A stretch of DNA of 64,000 bases from Pirellulaceae bacterium (GTDB lineage: Bacteria; Planctomycetota; Planctomycetia; Pirellulales; Pirellulaceae): positions 372,001 to 436,000 of the forward strand of contig JAHBXT010000004.1 of the NCBI GenBank assembly GCA_019636385.1, written 5' to 3'. The translations under genes were made by a program, and so were the position numbers. Shown in pieces: positions 25,705-35,536 of the stretch (the stretch's first letter is position 1; each line of letters opens with the position of its first letter). The notes beneath the pieces were generated by a model. That model did not search any database. It was given only the letters and a program-made list of their open reading frames with translations, and was not told where the DNA came from.

Positions 25705-26259
25705 ATGAGTCTTACTGGTTGTCGTCCGCGTATTGCCGACATGCGATTTCGCTTGTTAGGGCGGACGGTACATCCCGAACTGTTCACGACCTGCAAGTGC
25801 CATCGCGTGCAGCGTGAGCACTATGCCGCGCAATTCTGCATCACTGTCGACGGCCACTACATTACTTGGTGCAGTGGCAAGAGTGTGCTGACGGAGGTCG
25901 CCGGGGCATCGACACAGCCCCTGCCTGAATCGGAGCGCCTGCTGGAGCTACCTCTACGCGACCGAGAGCATAGTTCGCTTGAGGTGCAGGGTTGCAAGTA
26001 CACCTACGACTACCAAGCTGAACAGGTAGCCTCGGAAATGTTCTGGAATATTCATAAACAGTTAGAGCAATCGGCTCACAGTCACGAACTAATTCAACTG
26101 TTCAATTCCAGCGGCCGCCTACCTATTGGTGGGCTCAGTTTTATTCACGTCGAAAGTCGCATGAGAACATTGAGCGTCCAAGTCATTCACACCTACCCCG
26201 AAGACCATTTGCTGGTTCGCTCGCAATCCAGCTTCACTTGCCCAGCGATTAAGACGTAG
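25705..26259 (+). CDS. DUF2617-like protein
   Basis: The 184-residue soluble protein resembles the uncharacterised DUF2617 family, judged from RFRLLGRTVHPELF near the N-terminus and a repeated strand pattern. This assignment is from memory of the family and is moderate. No signal peptide or membrane helix is seen, so it is cytoplasmic. Four Cys residues near the N-terminus (C6, C31, C33 and C46) could bind metal, but no clear site is formed. The ATG at 25705 is used. The leader probably carries the hairpin described at 25549-25610, so post-transcriptional control is possible. The sulfatase gene converges from the other side. Confidence 0.65.
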   Translation: MSLTGCRPRIADMRFRLLGRTVHPELFTTCKCHRVQREHYAAQFCITVDGHYITWCSGKSVLTEVAGASTQPLPESERLLELPLRDREHSSLEVQGCKYTYDYQAEQVASEMFWNIHKQLEQSAHSHELIQLFNSSGRLPIGGLSFIHVESRMRTLSVQVIHTYPEDHLLVRSQSSFTCPAIKT

Positions 26260-26308
26260 TGGTTAACTGGCGGCAACCTGTATCTGGTGAGGGGAAAGTC
26301 CTTGTGGT

Positions 26309-27943
26309 TCAGGGGCGGTCAGGCAGGAGCGGGAAGAGATCCGATGGTTGGTGGCATTGCTGCATGAGAGTGGTCAATCGCTGGATGATGTCGGGGTGCT
26401 GGGCGGCGAGGTTGTTGCTTTCGCCAATGTCGTCCGCCAAGTTGTACAACTCAAGCGTAGCGTCACGGCGGCTAATGTTCTGACGAACAACCTTCCAATC
26501 CCCGACGCGAATCGACTGCTGACCCCCATAGCCTGAGAACTCACGGTACAGAAAGTCGCGATCCGGTTGCGGTTGGCTCAGCAGCGTGGGCGCGAAACTA
26601 ACTCCGTCTGTGCCATCGGGCAGTTGTGGTTGTTGTCCAATCAAATCTAGGAGCGTTGACATCCAATCTTCAAATCCGCTCAGGCGATCCGAGCTGCTGC
26701 CGGCCGGCACGTGACCTGGCCAGCGTACGATGGTGGGGACGCGCACGCCGCCTTCATAGAGCGATCCTTTCAAGCCGCGTAACGGTCCAACACTCTGAAA
26801 GAATTCGTAGTCCACTTCGTCACGTACATGGGTTGTACCGTTGTCAGAAGTAAAAATCACGATCGTCTCGTCGCTCAGGCCACAGGCCTCAAGTTCGGCT
26901 AACAGCTCGCCCACAAAACGGTCCAGTAGCGAAATCATGGCAGCATAAGCGGCACGTGGCGTAAAATGAGGTGTGTATCCGCCTCGCTCGCGAGTAAACG
27001 GAGGATCGTCCCAGCCGAGCTGTCGATAGGGCTCGACTTCCGCATCCGGTACCTGTAGCGCCAGGTGCGGTAACGTTGTTGGGTAATACAGAAAGAATGG
27101 TCGATCGCGATGCTGGCGGATGAACTGCAGCGCTTGCTGGTGGATGCGCAGCGGAGCATAATCCTGACCCTGAAAGCGACGGTAACTGTTGGCATCGGCA
27201 GGATCGGCTCCCTCCAGGCCCGCATGACCGGGAACTGGCGGATGGTTGTCCAACCCGATGCGCTGTCGATCATTCCACAGATAGTCGGGGTAATAAGTGT
27301 GAGCGTAACGTTGGCAGTTATAGCCGAAGAAGCGATCAAAACCCTGCCGCAGCGGCTCACCCGTTGAATCAGGGCCGCCCAATCCCCACTTGCCAAACGC
27401 ACCCGTAACGTAGCCACAGCCCTGGAAGACTTCGGCCAACGTGACCTGACTGTCCGGTAGTGGCAATTGTCCCTCTGGTTGAGCTTCGCTGTTGTTGCGA
27501 ATATAGGCATGGCCTGGATGCTTGCCAGTCATCAATACGCACCGCGATGGCGCGCACACGGGACTGCCAGCATAGTGCTGCGTCAAACGCATGCCCTGTG
27601 TGGCCAGCCGGTCGAGGTGTGGAGTCCCAATGCGCTGCTGGCCAAAACATCCCAGCTCTTGGAATCCCAGGTCGTCAGCTACGATCAGCAACACATTGGG
27701 ACTACGCTCGGAGGCTTGCAGCAATGGAAATGCGAAGCAGGTCGCTATAATGGCGGCACAATATCCGATCAACGACCTCCGATATGGTTTGTAGAGCGGG
27801 ACAAGCGTGTCCAGTGCAAGCTGAAGCGGGGTACCCAGGACATTCAGGAAGCGACACAGAGGGTTCAGAGACAAATGGTTTGGCCTCGCACCGGCCCCCC
27901 AACGGCCCATGACCGGACGCTCATATGAAAGTCGTGTATACAT
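26309..27943 (-). CDS. Secreted sulfatase (arylsulfatase A type)
   Basis: The 544-residue product is a formylglycine-dependent sulfatase. The N-terminal signature is PNVLLIVADDLGFQELGCFG with two metal-binding Asp. The modification motif is CAPSR (Cys at about 130) followed by the helper sequence LMTGKHPGH. The middle has FFLYYPTTLPHLALQVPD and the C-terminal metal site is in IVIFTSDNGTTH. Such enzymes remove sulfate from polysaccharides and are abundant in planctomycetes. A hydrophobic export segment lies unusually far in (about 58-75, LIGYCAAIIATCFAFPLLQA), after a basic N-terminus. The ATG at 27943 has AGGA five bases upstream; 27967 is the other choice. The formylglycine-generating enzyme is not in the window. 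Specificity cannot be read from sequence. Confidence 0.92.
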   Translation of the reverse strand: MYTRLSYERPVMGRWGAGARPNHLSLNPLCRFLNVLGTPLQLALDTLVPLYKPYRRSLIGYCAAIIATCFAFPLLQASERSPNVLLIVADDLGFQELGCFGQQRIGTPHLDRLATQGMRLTQHYAGSPVCAPSRCVLMTGKHPGHAYIRNNSEAQPEGQLPLPDSQVTLAEVFQGCGYVTGAFGKWGLGGPDSTGEPLRQGFDRFFGYNCQRYAHTYYPDYLWNDRQRIGLDNHPPVPGHAGLEGADPADANSYRRFQGQDYAPLRIHQQALQFIRQHRDRPFFLYYPTTLPHLALQVPDAEVEPYRQLGWDDPPFTRERGGYTPHFTPRAAYAAMISLLDRFVGELLAELEACGLSDETIVIFTSDNGTTHVRDEVDYEFFQSVGPLRGLKGSLYEGGVRVPTIVRWPGHVPAGSSSDRLSGFEDWMSTLLDLIGQQPQLPDGTDGVSFAPTLLSQPQPDRDFLYREFSGYGGQQSIRVGDWKVVRQNISRRDATLELYNLADDIGESNNLAAQHPDIIQRLTTLMQQCHQPSDLFPLLPDRP

Positions 27944-28036
27944 GATTTCCTGACCGATATCCGGCATTTCCTGCTAGCACGAGCCAACCGCAACTATTTG
28001 AAAAATCGACCATTTCTGTTGAAAAATCCGGCATCC

Positions 28037-28065
28037 TTGCTGTTCTGGCGTCAGGGACCTAGAAT
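28037..28065 (+). promoter_or_regulatory. Sigma-70-like promoter before the HMA-like lipoprotein gene
   Basis: TTGCTG (28037-28042), a 17-base spacer and TAGAAT (28060-28065). The start codon lies about 130 bases further, so the leader would be long. Confidence 0.45.
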
Positions 28066-28195
28066 ACCATAACCTGTAAGAAATCGTGGCTCCCTATAGC
28101 CCTCAAGTCACTAGCCGCCGCTGATTGGCCCCTGTGCCGATGCCTTGGGCGGACGATTTCGTGTTTACCTAAATTTTCTCAACGGAGTATCGTCG

Positions 28196-28642
28196 ATGCG
28201 TCGTGCAGTATGCTTGATCGTAGTTTTGAGTTTGGGTTTTATCGGATGCAGCCAGCCAACAGAGACGGTTCCTGGTGTCACCGGCAATTCGGGCAGCAGT
28301 GCCGTAACCGACGATGCTGGCTCAGTGGATGCCTCCAGTGAAGCCCCACCTGCCGGTGACGGTGCCTCGACTGGCTCTACAGGCAGCCTTCGGTTCGTAG
28401 CCGATACGCGCTTGGAGGTTCCTGAAATGATGTGCCCCTACGGATGTTACCCAGCTGTCGAAAAGACGCTGGCCAAGGTTCCTGGCGTTGTAGGTGTCCA
28501 ACTGGCTGAGCAGCCCGCAGGTACACCCGACGGTGAATTGAAAGAACGAATCGTCGAACTGAAAGTTAATGACGATTTTGACGCTGACTCTGCATTGCAA
28601 GCGCTCAAGCGAGCCCGTTACGACGCATCCGTGATCAACTAA
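28196..28642 (+). CDS. Lipoprotein with a heavy-metal-associated (HMA-like) domain
   Basis: The 148-residue product has a lipoprotein signal (MRRAVCLIVVLSLGFIGC, Cys 18), a Gly/Ser/Ala-rich spacer, and an HMA-like domain from about 70 to the end. The domain has the usual helix after the metal loop (YPAVEKTLAKVPGVVGVQL) and closing strands. The metal loop reads MMCPYGC (Cys 80 and Cys 84), that is CxxxC, where HMA domains have CxxC. It may bind copper or another soft metal at the periplasmic face, or it may have another role. The ATG at 28196 was chosen for the lipobox and for GGAG nine bases upstream. Its stop overlaps by four bases the stop of the gene on the other strand. Confidence 0.8.
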   Translation: MRRAVCLIVVLSLGFIGCSQPTETVPGVTGNSGSSAVTDDAGSVDASSEAPPAGDGASTGSTGSLRFVADTRLEVPEMMCPYGCYPAVEKTLAKVPGVVGVQLAEQPAGTPDGELKERIVELKVNDDFDADSALQALKRARYDASVIN

Positions 28643-28929
28643 CCAACCAGGTCCAACTGGCTAGGTGGTTCGTCCGGCAACGTGGGCGCAGCCTGCAGCG
28701 GCTGCGCCAGCTCGTCGGTTATGGATTTCGCAGGGCGCTGTGGAGCTCGACGACCGTCGGACAGTCCATCGCCCTGCCCCTGGGCGTCACGATCTTGGTT
28801 GCTGGCCATGGAACCTTCAACGTGTGCTTCGGCAGCGACCGAGGTGTGAGACTGGGGTGGTGCGTCTGTGGTCGGACGACTGACGCTGACCGCCACTCCG
28901 GCGGCCTGAACAGCAGGAGGAATCTGCAT
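28639..28929 (-). CDS. Small polar protein of unknown function
   Basis: The 96-residue product has no recognised domain. It starts MQIPPAVQAAGVAVSVSR and continues with a Pro/Gln/Asp/Gly-rich, probably disordered region (DRDAQGQGDGLSDGRRAP). GAGGG eight bases before the ATG at 28929 supports this start over 29013. It lies downstream of the AsmA-like gene in the same direction, 128 bases away, and meets the lipoprotein gene tail to tail. It is likely a real gene because of its ribosome site and low-bias start, but the evidence is modest. Confidence 0.5.
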   Translation of the reverse strand: MQIPPAVQAAGVAVSVSRPTTDAPPQSHTSVAAEAHVEGSMASNQDRDAQGQGDGLSDGRRAPQRPAKSITDELAQPLQAAPTLPDEPPSQLDLVG

Positions 28930-29053
28930 GAATGAGCCCTCGCTATAGTGAACTGACGTTAAATCCTCAAAATTACGAGTCGAGAGCGGCTCTCTTAACT
29001 GCCAGCACGACATCTACTGCCAGCTAAGGCGAGCGGCCAAAACGAATCTTGCG

Positions 29054-29069
29054 GTAGCTAGTGTCGCCA
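29054..29069 (-). repeat. Dispersed motif TCTGGCGAC-type, copy 5, across a stop codon
   Basis: TGGCGACACTAGCTAC on the minus strand. Its TAG is the stop codon of the AsmA-like gene. The 16 bases are identical to positions 1377-1392. Confidence 0.6.
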
Positions 29070-32000
29070 TCCCATGCCTCTAAGTAAGGATTGCTGGCTG
29101 GCAACTTCGGGAAACATCTGCTGCCAAGTAGCTTCCAATTGCGGAAACGGCTTGCGTTGCATTTCGGGATTATCCAAGGTACCGTTGACTTCCACCATCA
29201 TAAACGTGGCAAAACGTGAATCAGCCAACAACGGTGAGATGACCTGTCCGATCGGAACGCGACGCCCCACGTAGGTGTATAGCTGTAATTGGATATCTCG
29301 TCGCAAATTCGTCCAACCGTCGCCGCGCAGCCGCAAAACATCGCCATCTGCAGCGACTTTTAGTGGAATATGATCGCCGTCGATTTTGAAATCCACATCG
29401 GCCCGCTGAAAGGCTGAGGCATCTGCTGCGTTGACTGCAGCCACGCTAAACAACCGCATCATGAACGGCAATTCATACAACTTGGCATCGGTCAGGTGAA
29501 TGCTTCCACTGCCACTGAAAGTCTGCGGATTCCATGGCACGCCATGAAAATCCTTGAGATAGGCGTTACAGATCGCCTGAGGCTGTTTCTGCTGCATGCC
29601 CACCTCTTGCAGCAAGGTACTAAGGTTCGCATTCTCCAGCGCTGCATCCAGATGTAGCTTGCCGGAGTCCAGCAAACTGTAGCCACTGAGCTTGAGCGTG
29701 CCTGCCAAGGCCGTGGCGGTCACATCTTGCCCGGGCAGCGGTTCGGCCGCAGGCAATACCTTCTGGACGGCGGAACCGAAATAGAGCTTATGATCCAGCA
29801 CTACAAATGGACCCTGAAGATTGGTCACCGGAATGTTGATGGCGCGCAGCGCATCCATGGCAATCCGTCCGCTGGCCTTAAGACTCTCGCCATCGCTGGA
29901 ACCTTGCACCCAAACAGTGCCACGTAATGCGCTGACCTGCTCTCCGCCTGCAAACTGCCCATCTTCAACATCCATTTGGCAGTTCCACGACATGGCCATC
30001 GGCAAATTTTTATCCCCAAGAACAATTTGACTACTCCCCAACAAGCTGACTGGACCTCGAAAGTCCAGCTTGAGCATCGACTCTTGCACCGACTTTGGCA
30101 GTGCTCGTACAAGCTGTGCATCGACCATCAACCTGGTGGTTGGCAGCCACTGAACGTCTGCTTGCCAGCGTCCGTCTGCGCGTGGCGTACACTGACCAGT
30201 AAGCGCCAGCCGAGTCGCCCCATGGTGCGCTGTGGCTCGTTGTATGATCACTTGGTCATTGGCATAGGTGATATGACAACTGACATCATTTAGCAGGTAT
30301 GGAAACTCCAATGGCTCCAGTCGCACGGATGTTCCTGTAGGTGTCGGACCGTGGTTTTCCTCAATGATCGTAACCTGAGTTTCAATGGAATTGGGAGAAC
30401 CGTCGCCCTGAATAGTGACTGCCACCCGATCGATCGACCCAGACGGCTGCAATTGTGACCAAGTCTCGCGAACGCGGGGCGGCAGGGCCATATACAGGTC
30501 TTCAGCAATCGGCACATTGTGCGCATCGATATCCAGACGAAAAGGTAATGCCCCCTGGGGGACTTGTTGCCACGTCCCCGAACACAGAATGCGAGCGCTA
30601 TCGTTCTTGCCTTCAAAGCCTTGCAGATACCAGCGCTGATCCTGATTGAAAATTCGCCCGCGAATGTTGTAGATTGGGTAGACGAATTTGTCGTATTGCA
30701 AACGACCTCCAAACACGTTGGCGTCAATGGTCCGATGCCAATTGGCTTCTTCGGGCCCCTTTCGTTCAAACACAGCACTGACCAGTTCGACGGCACCAGC
30801 CAGCTTCAACGATCGTACAAACTCTTCGGCGCTTCCGGGCGGGCTGCCCGTGGGCGTCAGCGCTGAAATCAAATCTTCGTCGATGACCACTGGCCCCAGA
30901 CTGCGACACTGCAGACGACCGTGCCATTGCCCCTCTGCCAGCGAGAGACTCATGCTGGCCTCAAGCGGTTGCCCCGCAGCGCGACCTTGCAATTGTTGAC
31001 TACTGAGGGTGCCTTCACGATACTGAACTTTGCCGTGCACGTCTGTAAGAGGATAAGGAAACAACCACGGGCGAAGGCTGACATGCTGGCAGTCAATGGC
31101 CGCCGAGGGCTGCCAAACCTGTCCGTCAAACTTCAGTTGCACTGAACCGCTAACGCGACCAGCTAATTGCAGTCGATCCCAGTGCTGCTGGAAAGCAACC
31201 GGTAACGACTGGTACAATCGCTTGTCCAAGTCGATATTCTGCACCTGAGCCTCGATCACCATCGGACTATCCAGCTCCAACCCCATGATGTCGGTGTCGA
31301 TTTTCAAGGTCGCTTCACCACTGTGAGCCTGCATTTGGCGGAGTTGCAACATCTTGTTCGTGCAGGAGAATTGACTACTCAGTCGCTCCAGCGGATAGGG
31401 CAAACGCGGGTCTTGCATGCGGCCCGAAAGAATTCGGCCTTGAAACATAAACTCGGCCGGACGACTGGTTTGGTGTGAAATCTGAAAATAGGAGCAGTCA
31501 GCATCGCATTCTAGACCTGCTAGTTGCGACAACCGGTCGGCCAGCCCAGGCGGTAGTACGTCGATGAGTTTGCGAGAGAACCGAAGACCCGAAAATTCAC
31601 CCACGCATTCTGCGCTCTCCGTGGACGGGTCAACGATGCACGTGGCAACGACATTGCGCACCAAGCCGCTGCTGCGAGCCGAACATTGTGCACGAAATTG
31701 GCGGCGAGTCGGGCGCTGAATAGTGGTGGTCGGTGAATCGACAGTATACAGCTCTTCGGCTTCCAGGGGCTCGACCTCAGCCTGCAGGTCATGCAGCACG
31801 ATTTCCCCCGCCATCTCATCCGCACTTTGCCGCAATCGGAGCGATGAATCCATGACAATAATTTTTGGCGGAATTCGGTTGGGTTTGGGATGCGGCTTGA
31901 GGCATCCTACGGACCATCCTCCATCGGCCAGTGGCCAGATGTCCAATTGAACGCCCTTGAGTCGGATTTGCTGAACACGGGCGGTCTGCTGAATGAAACT

Positions 32001-32492
32001 GGCCAGGTCCAACTTGCCCTGGATCAACACCTGCTCGGCAGATAAAACCTGCACACGCTGGCCGTCGATGGGCAATGCCATCCGCACATCGTTGGCTATG
32101 ATCTGCCCTGGACCATCAAAGGCCACGCGGCCTACGAAGACGCGCGCCCTGGGAAATAGCTCGCTTAGCTCTTTTCGAATTGCAGTTCGCAACTCGCCAC
32201 CCAACCGATGCTCCACCAGCCGGTAACAGAGCACTGTGGCTACAACGGCCAAAACGATGATCAATAGAACCACGGGGAGGCTGGTCACCCCAAACCGCGT
32301 AAGTCGAACTTCAGCGCCTGGCTTGAAATGCGGCTGCCGAGTGTCGAGGCATATCCGTAGATCCACCCCCGCGCAGTGGCGCTGCTGCTGGCGAATTTCA
32401 TTCTGGCATGATTGACGAGGCACGGGGCGAATTCGGTGAGAAAGAAATGAACCACGGCAACATTCATCAAGGCTGAACTCTGACTGCGCCAC
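29058..32492 (-). CDS. Very large AsmA/YhdP-like envelope protein
   Basis: The 1144-residue product has one membrane helix near residues 72-90 (LPVVLLIIVLAVVATVLCYR) and then about 1000 residues of beta-rich sequence with recurring short strands (for example GTLSSQQLQGRAAGQPLEAS). The C-terminal 150 residues (GSGSIHLTDAKLYELPFMMR, VDFKIDGDHIPLKV, then VGRRVPIGQVISPLL) resemble the AsmA C-terminal region. AsmA/YhdP/TamB proteins form long periplasmic bridges thought to move lipids or assemble outer membranes. The N-terminal helix fits an inner-membrane anchor. The frame starts with GTG at 32492; a later start (for example GTG 32366) is possible because the first 70 residues look poor. It follows the PQQ gene at 32707 by about 214 bases. 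Confidence 0.78.
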   Translation of the reverse strand: MAQSEFSLDECCRGSFLSHRIRPVPRQSCQNEIRQQQRHCAGVDLRICLDTRQPHFKPGAEVRLTRFGVTSLPVVLLIIVLAVVATVLCYRLVEHRLGGELRTAIRKELSELFPRARVFVGRVAFDGPGQIIANDVRMALPIDGQRVQVLSAEQVLIQGKLDLASFIQQTARVQQIRLKGVQLDIWPLADGGWSVGCLKPHPKPNRIPPKIIVMDSSLRLRQSADEMAGEIVLHDLQAEVEPLEAEELYTVDSPTTTIQRPTRRQFRAQCSARSSGLVRNVVATCIVDPSTESAECVGEFSGLRFSRKLIDVLPPGLADRLSQLAGLECDADCSYFQISHQTSRPAEFMFQGRILSGRMQDPRLPYPLERLSSQFSCTNKMLQLRQMQAHSGEATLKIDTDIMGLELDSPMVIEAQVQNIDLDKRLYQSLPVAFQQHWDRLQLAGRVSGSVQLKFDGQVWQPSAAIDCQHVSLRPWLFPYPLTDVHGKVQYREGTLSSQQLQGRAAGQPLEASMSLSLAEGQWHGRLQCRSLGPVVIDEDLISALTPTGSPPGSAEEFVRSLKLAGAVELVSAVFERKGPEEANWHRTIDANVFGGRLQYDKFVYPIYNIRGRIFNQDQRWYLQGFEGKNDSARILCSGTWQQVPQGALPFRLDIDAHNVPIAEDLYMALPPRVRETWSQLQPSGSIDRVAVTIQGDGSPNSIETQVTIIEENHGPTPTGTSVRLEPLEFPYLLNDVSCHITYANDQVIIQRATAHHGATRLALTGQCTPRADGRWQADVQWLPTTRLMVDAQLVRALPKSVQESMLKLDFRGPVSLLGSSQIVLGDKNLPMAMSWNCQMDVEDGQFAGGEQVSALRGTVWVQGSSDGESLKASGRIAMDALRAINIPVTNLQGPFVVLDHKLYFGSAVQKVLPAAEPLPGQDVTATALAGTLKLSGYSLLDSGKLHLDAALENANLSTLLQEVGMQQKQPQAICNAYLKDFHGVPWNPQTFSGSGSIHLTDAKLYELPFMMRLFSVAAVNAADASAFQRADVDFKIDGDHIPLKVAADGDVLRLRGDGWTNLRRDIQLQLYTYVGRRVPIGQVISPLLADSRFATFMMVEVNGTLDNPEMQRKPFPQLEATWQQMFPEVASQQSLLRGMGWRH

Positions 32493-32706
32493 TTCCGACC
32501 TGGAAACCCAGTAAGCTGCCTAGTTAGAGTTAATGGAGTTGAGCAATACCAGATCGCTACGGCCTGAGTAAAGATTAGGCCATCAAGCGTTTGCTAGCAT
32601 CTGTTTCCGTTGGTGAACTAGCAACACTCGCCAAAGAGAGGAAGCGGTGTGTCCATGGACTGGCGACCGCAGCTACGAATTGCTGCTAAAACGCGACAGC
32701 AACGGC

Positions 32707-34971
32707 TCACCGCTGCGCGCGAAAACAGTACAGCCAATCAGGTGTGGTCAGCAACAGATGCTCGCCCACCCAGCTCAATCGTGCACCCTCCCTGGTCAAT
32801 GCTCCGGTCTGGAAACGTCTGACAAAGGGCTGATGGTCTGTCGCGGCAACTTTCGTCGATTCTTCCACCCTGCTCTGCCCGGCCAAGTCGGCGCTGAAAA
32901 CAATGATCTCCTCGGCGGTCGGCCAGCAGACATATTGGCCAACTAAGGCGGCTTGCCCCATTCCGCGCGGCTGCGGCAGCGCGTTGACCAATCCCGGTGT
33001 TGTTGGCTCTGGAAAGCTTTCCAATATTCGTCCAGCGCAGCGATCTACCCAGATCAACCGATCTCCGCCGACAAGCAGCGTTTGTCCAACAGCCCCGACG
33101 ATATAGGTCGCGTCTTGAAACTCGATATCCTGGCTGGACCAGAGCAAATTGCCCGACAGCGCATCCAACGCGAACAGCTCGGGAGCATCTTGAGGCAAAC
33201 AGTACACCAACCCTCGCTGCACGAAACAGCCTTGTCCATCGCGGTAGCGGTAGCGATCGGGTTGCCGTCCATTGCCCGAATTGCTGAGCCGTCGTCGGTA
33301 GCAACTCTGCCATAGTGTACGGCCGCTGTGCGGATCGAGGCAGGCGATGGTGCCCAGATCGGTTGCGTAGTACAGCAAGCCGCCTGCCACAATCGGCCCA
33401 GTTGCTGCGATCAAATTGGCGCGTTCGCTGCCGACGACCACGCCGCTACCAAGCACTGCTGAACGCCACTCTAGTTGCCCGCTATAGCGATCAAACGCTG
33501 CCAGACTTCGGCGTATGCCAGAATTGTCGCGCTCGACCACCCCGGTAATCAACAGCTGTTGCCAAACCACGGGACGCCCCTCCAGTTCTGCATCTACGAA
33601 CTGCGGTGGCACCAAACGCAACGGAAAGCCGCGCAGTTGGCGACCTTGGCTATCCAGGTCCAGGCCAATCAAATAGCCGAGCGAACTACCGTCGGAGGCG
33701 CGACTGCGATTGGCCCAGGCGGTAATCGGCGACCCCATGCGGGCGTACAAGCATCCATCGTCAACGGTCAATTCGCCCTTCGGCTGCCCCATCACCGGAT
33801 AACCTGCTGGCAAATAGTCGGCCTGTGGTAGCCTTGTATCAAATAGTGCGGCACCGGTTTGAGCATCGGGCCATACTGTGCCTGTGTGTAGTTCAATCGC
33901 TCGCACGCGAGTCAGTTCATGGAGGAACACCATGTCTGCAGACTGAGCAACGATGATCGGCAGCATGACTGGTCCTTGCCCGACGCGCGGCTGGCTGGCT
34001 GGCGTCACGTCAAGTGGACTGGCCCATCGCGTAAGAGGCAGTTGCCAAGCCGGCCGATGATCGAGCGTAAAACTTGGTTGGACCGTCCATGTTGCCGACT
34101 CATAATACGCTTGGGTTTGCTGGAGGCAGGCCGTTAAACGATCGCGCTCAGCCGGTTCAACTTCACTTTTTACAACCGCCTCTGCCCAACGACCGAGCGC
34201 TTCGTAATCCACGTACTGCGGCTCCATCGCGGCAGCAGTCAATTGCCGTATTAGCAAGTCCACGGCCAGCGGTTGATTGGACCCGCACACAGTTCGCCAG
34301 TGCTTCAGCAACCGCGCAGTTTGATCGCTATCCGCATCCATGGCAGTGTAGACAACATGCCAAGGCAACTGGACCGTCGCGGCTCGAGCGTCGAATTGTG
34401 ACAAATCAACGCGCATCAATTCCGGAAGGCATGCTTCCATCATCTGGACCGCGGCCAGCGCCTGACCTTGTTCCAAAAAAACATCCGCCAGCAAGCGTAC
34501 GAGAGCTGGCCCAGCCTCGGTCATTCGATAACGAATGACCGCATCACGGCCTGCCATTGTGCTCTTGGACTGCTGCAATCCACGATATGCCGCCTGAGCA
34601 GCGCCTAGCCGTTGCTGACGATGTTCAAGCTGCCCGGCCAGAGCCCTGGCAATGACTCGCTGCTGCTGTTGACAACTCCATTGACTGACGGGCAAATACG
34701 CCTGAACTCGCTGCGTTCCAGCCGCTTGCTGAGGACCCGTGGCAACCAGAGCAGGCGGCAAGTCCATGAGCCGATCGAGTTGCGTCATAGCCTCTGCAAA
34801 TTGGCCCACATCCACCAACTGTGCAATCTGCTCGATGGCCAAACGGTCGGCGGCACTTACCGCACTGGCCGGTTCCGGTACGTCAGAAAACTGGCCGCAA
34901 ACTTGCCTTCTACTCACCGGCAAAAGCGCCAAATAGCACACCAGCCAGCCAACGCGCCACCGACCATTCAT
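32707..34971 (-). CDS. Secreted PQQ-like beta-propeller protein with helical N-terminal part
   Basis: The 754-residue protein has a signal peptide (MNGRWRVGWLVCYLALLPVS, ending near VCGQ), a helical, TPR-like region up to about residue 290, and a C-terminal beta-propeller with PQQ-type repeats (GLLYYATDLGTIACLDPHSG, ALDALSGNLLWSSQDI, ILESFPEPTTPGLV). PQQ-like repeats bind cofactor only in some members; no dehydrogenase residues are recognised. A scaffold or sensor role is more likely. The ATG at 34971 was chosen because 35016 would overlap the DUF420 gene; with 34971 the gap is four bases. It belongs to the unit SCO1-DUF420-PQQ-AsmA. Confidence 0.8.
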   Translation of the reverse strand: MNGRWRVGWLVCYLALLPVSRRQVCGQFSDVPEPASAVSAADRLAIEQIAQLVDVGQFAEAMTQLDRLMDLPPALVATGPQQAAGTQRVQAYLPVSQWSCQQQQRVIARALAGQLEHRQQRLGAAQAAYRGLQQSKSTMAGRDAVIRYRMTEAGPALVRLLADVFLEQGQALAAVQMMEACLPELMRVDLSQFDARAATVQLPWHVVYTAMDADSDQTARLLKHWRTVCGSNQPLAVDLLIRQLTAAAMEPQYVDYEALGRWAEAVVKSEVEPAERDRLTACLQQTQAYYESATWTVQPSFTLDHRPAWQLPLTRWASPLDVTPASQPRVGQGPVMLPIIVAQSADMVFLHELTRVRAIELHTGTVWPDAQTGAALFDTRLPQADYLPAGYPVMGQPKGELTVDDGCLYARMGSPITAWANRSRASDGSSLGYLIGLDLDSQGRQLRGFPLRLVPPQFVDAELEGRPVVWQQLLITGVVERDNSGIRRSLAAFDRYSGQLEWRSAVLGSGVVVGSERANLIAATGPIVAGGLLYYATDLGTIACLDPHSGRTLWQSCYRRRLSNSGNGRQPDRYRYRDGQGCFVQRGLVYCLPQDAPELFALDALSGNLLWSSQDIEFQDATYIVGAVGQTLLVGGDRLIWVDRCAGRILESFPEPTTPGLVNALPQPRGMGQAALVGQYVCWPTAEEIIVFSADLAGQSRVEESTKVAATDHQPFVRRFQTGALTREGARLSWVGEHLLLTTPDWLYCFRAQR

Positions 34972-34975
34972 GGCA

Positions 34976-35530
34976 TTAGTAATATGGAAAAATGAGCCAA
35001 AATACTGCAACACCACTCAGGCTGACATACAGCCAGACGGGCCATACCCACCTGGCCATTCGTCGATGCTCAGGATATTTGCCCGACAGCGCTCGGTAGG
35101 CTGTAAATAAGATGCACGGTAGCGATCCAGCTGCCAGCAGTATATGGCTGAGCAACAATCCATAGTAGACCGGTCGAATCCACCCCTGGCCGCCAAACCG
35201 CGTATTACCAGCGAAGAGGTGGTGCAGAATATACGACACCAAGAACAGCGCTGACAGAACCAGCGCTGACAACATCAGCCGTTGATGCAGTCGCCACCTA
35301 CCCGACTTGGCGGCCCATCCTCCACAGATCAACAGCCCGCTAACCAACGAATTGATAACGGCGTTGCACTTGGCAAACAGATGTACATCCATACCAGCAG
35401 GTGCAGGCAGTTGCACGCGACTCAGTAGGGTCACCGCCAAAAACACGATTGCCGAGACCGTCCAAATCCAGCGTCGTGCTAGATGATCGGCGATAGTCAA
35501 GCTGGCAGATGGATAGGGTTCAGCAACCAT
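34976..35530 (-). CDS. DUF420 membrane protein
   Basis: The 184-residue product has five or so membrane helices. It shows the DUF420 pattern: conserved His in VSYILHHLFAGNTRFGG and in LLLSHILLAAGSLPCILFTA, and EHRRMARWVWPVWLYVSLSG near the C-terminus. DUF420 proteins often stand next to SCO and cytochrome oxidase assembly genes and may bind copper or haem through these His. Here it lies six bases after the SCO1 gene, which supports a role in copper delivery or oxidase assembly, although no oxidase subunit is in the window. Confidence 0.88.
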   Translation of the reverse strand: MVAEPYPSASLTIADHLARRWIWTVSAIVFLAVTLLSRVQLPAPAGMDVHLFAKCNAVINSLVSGLLICGGWAAKSGRWRLHQRLMLSALVLSALFLVSYILHHLFAGNTRFGGQGWIRPVYYGLLLSHILLAAGSLPCILFTAYRALSGKYPEHRRMARWVWPVWLYVSLSGVAVFWLIFPYY

Positions 35531-35536
35531 CGAACG

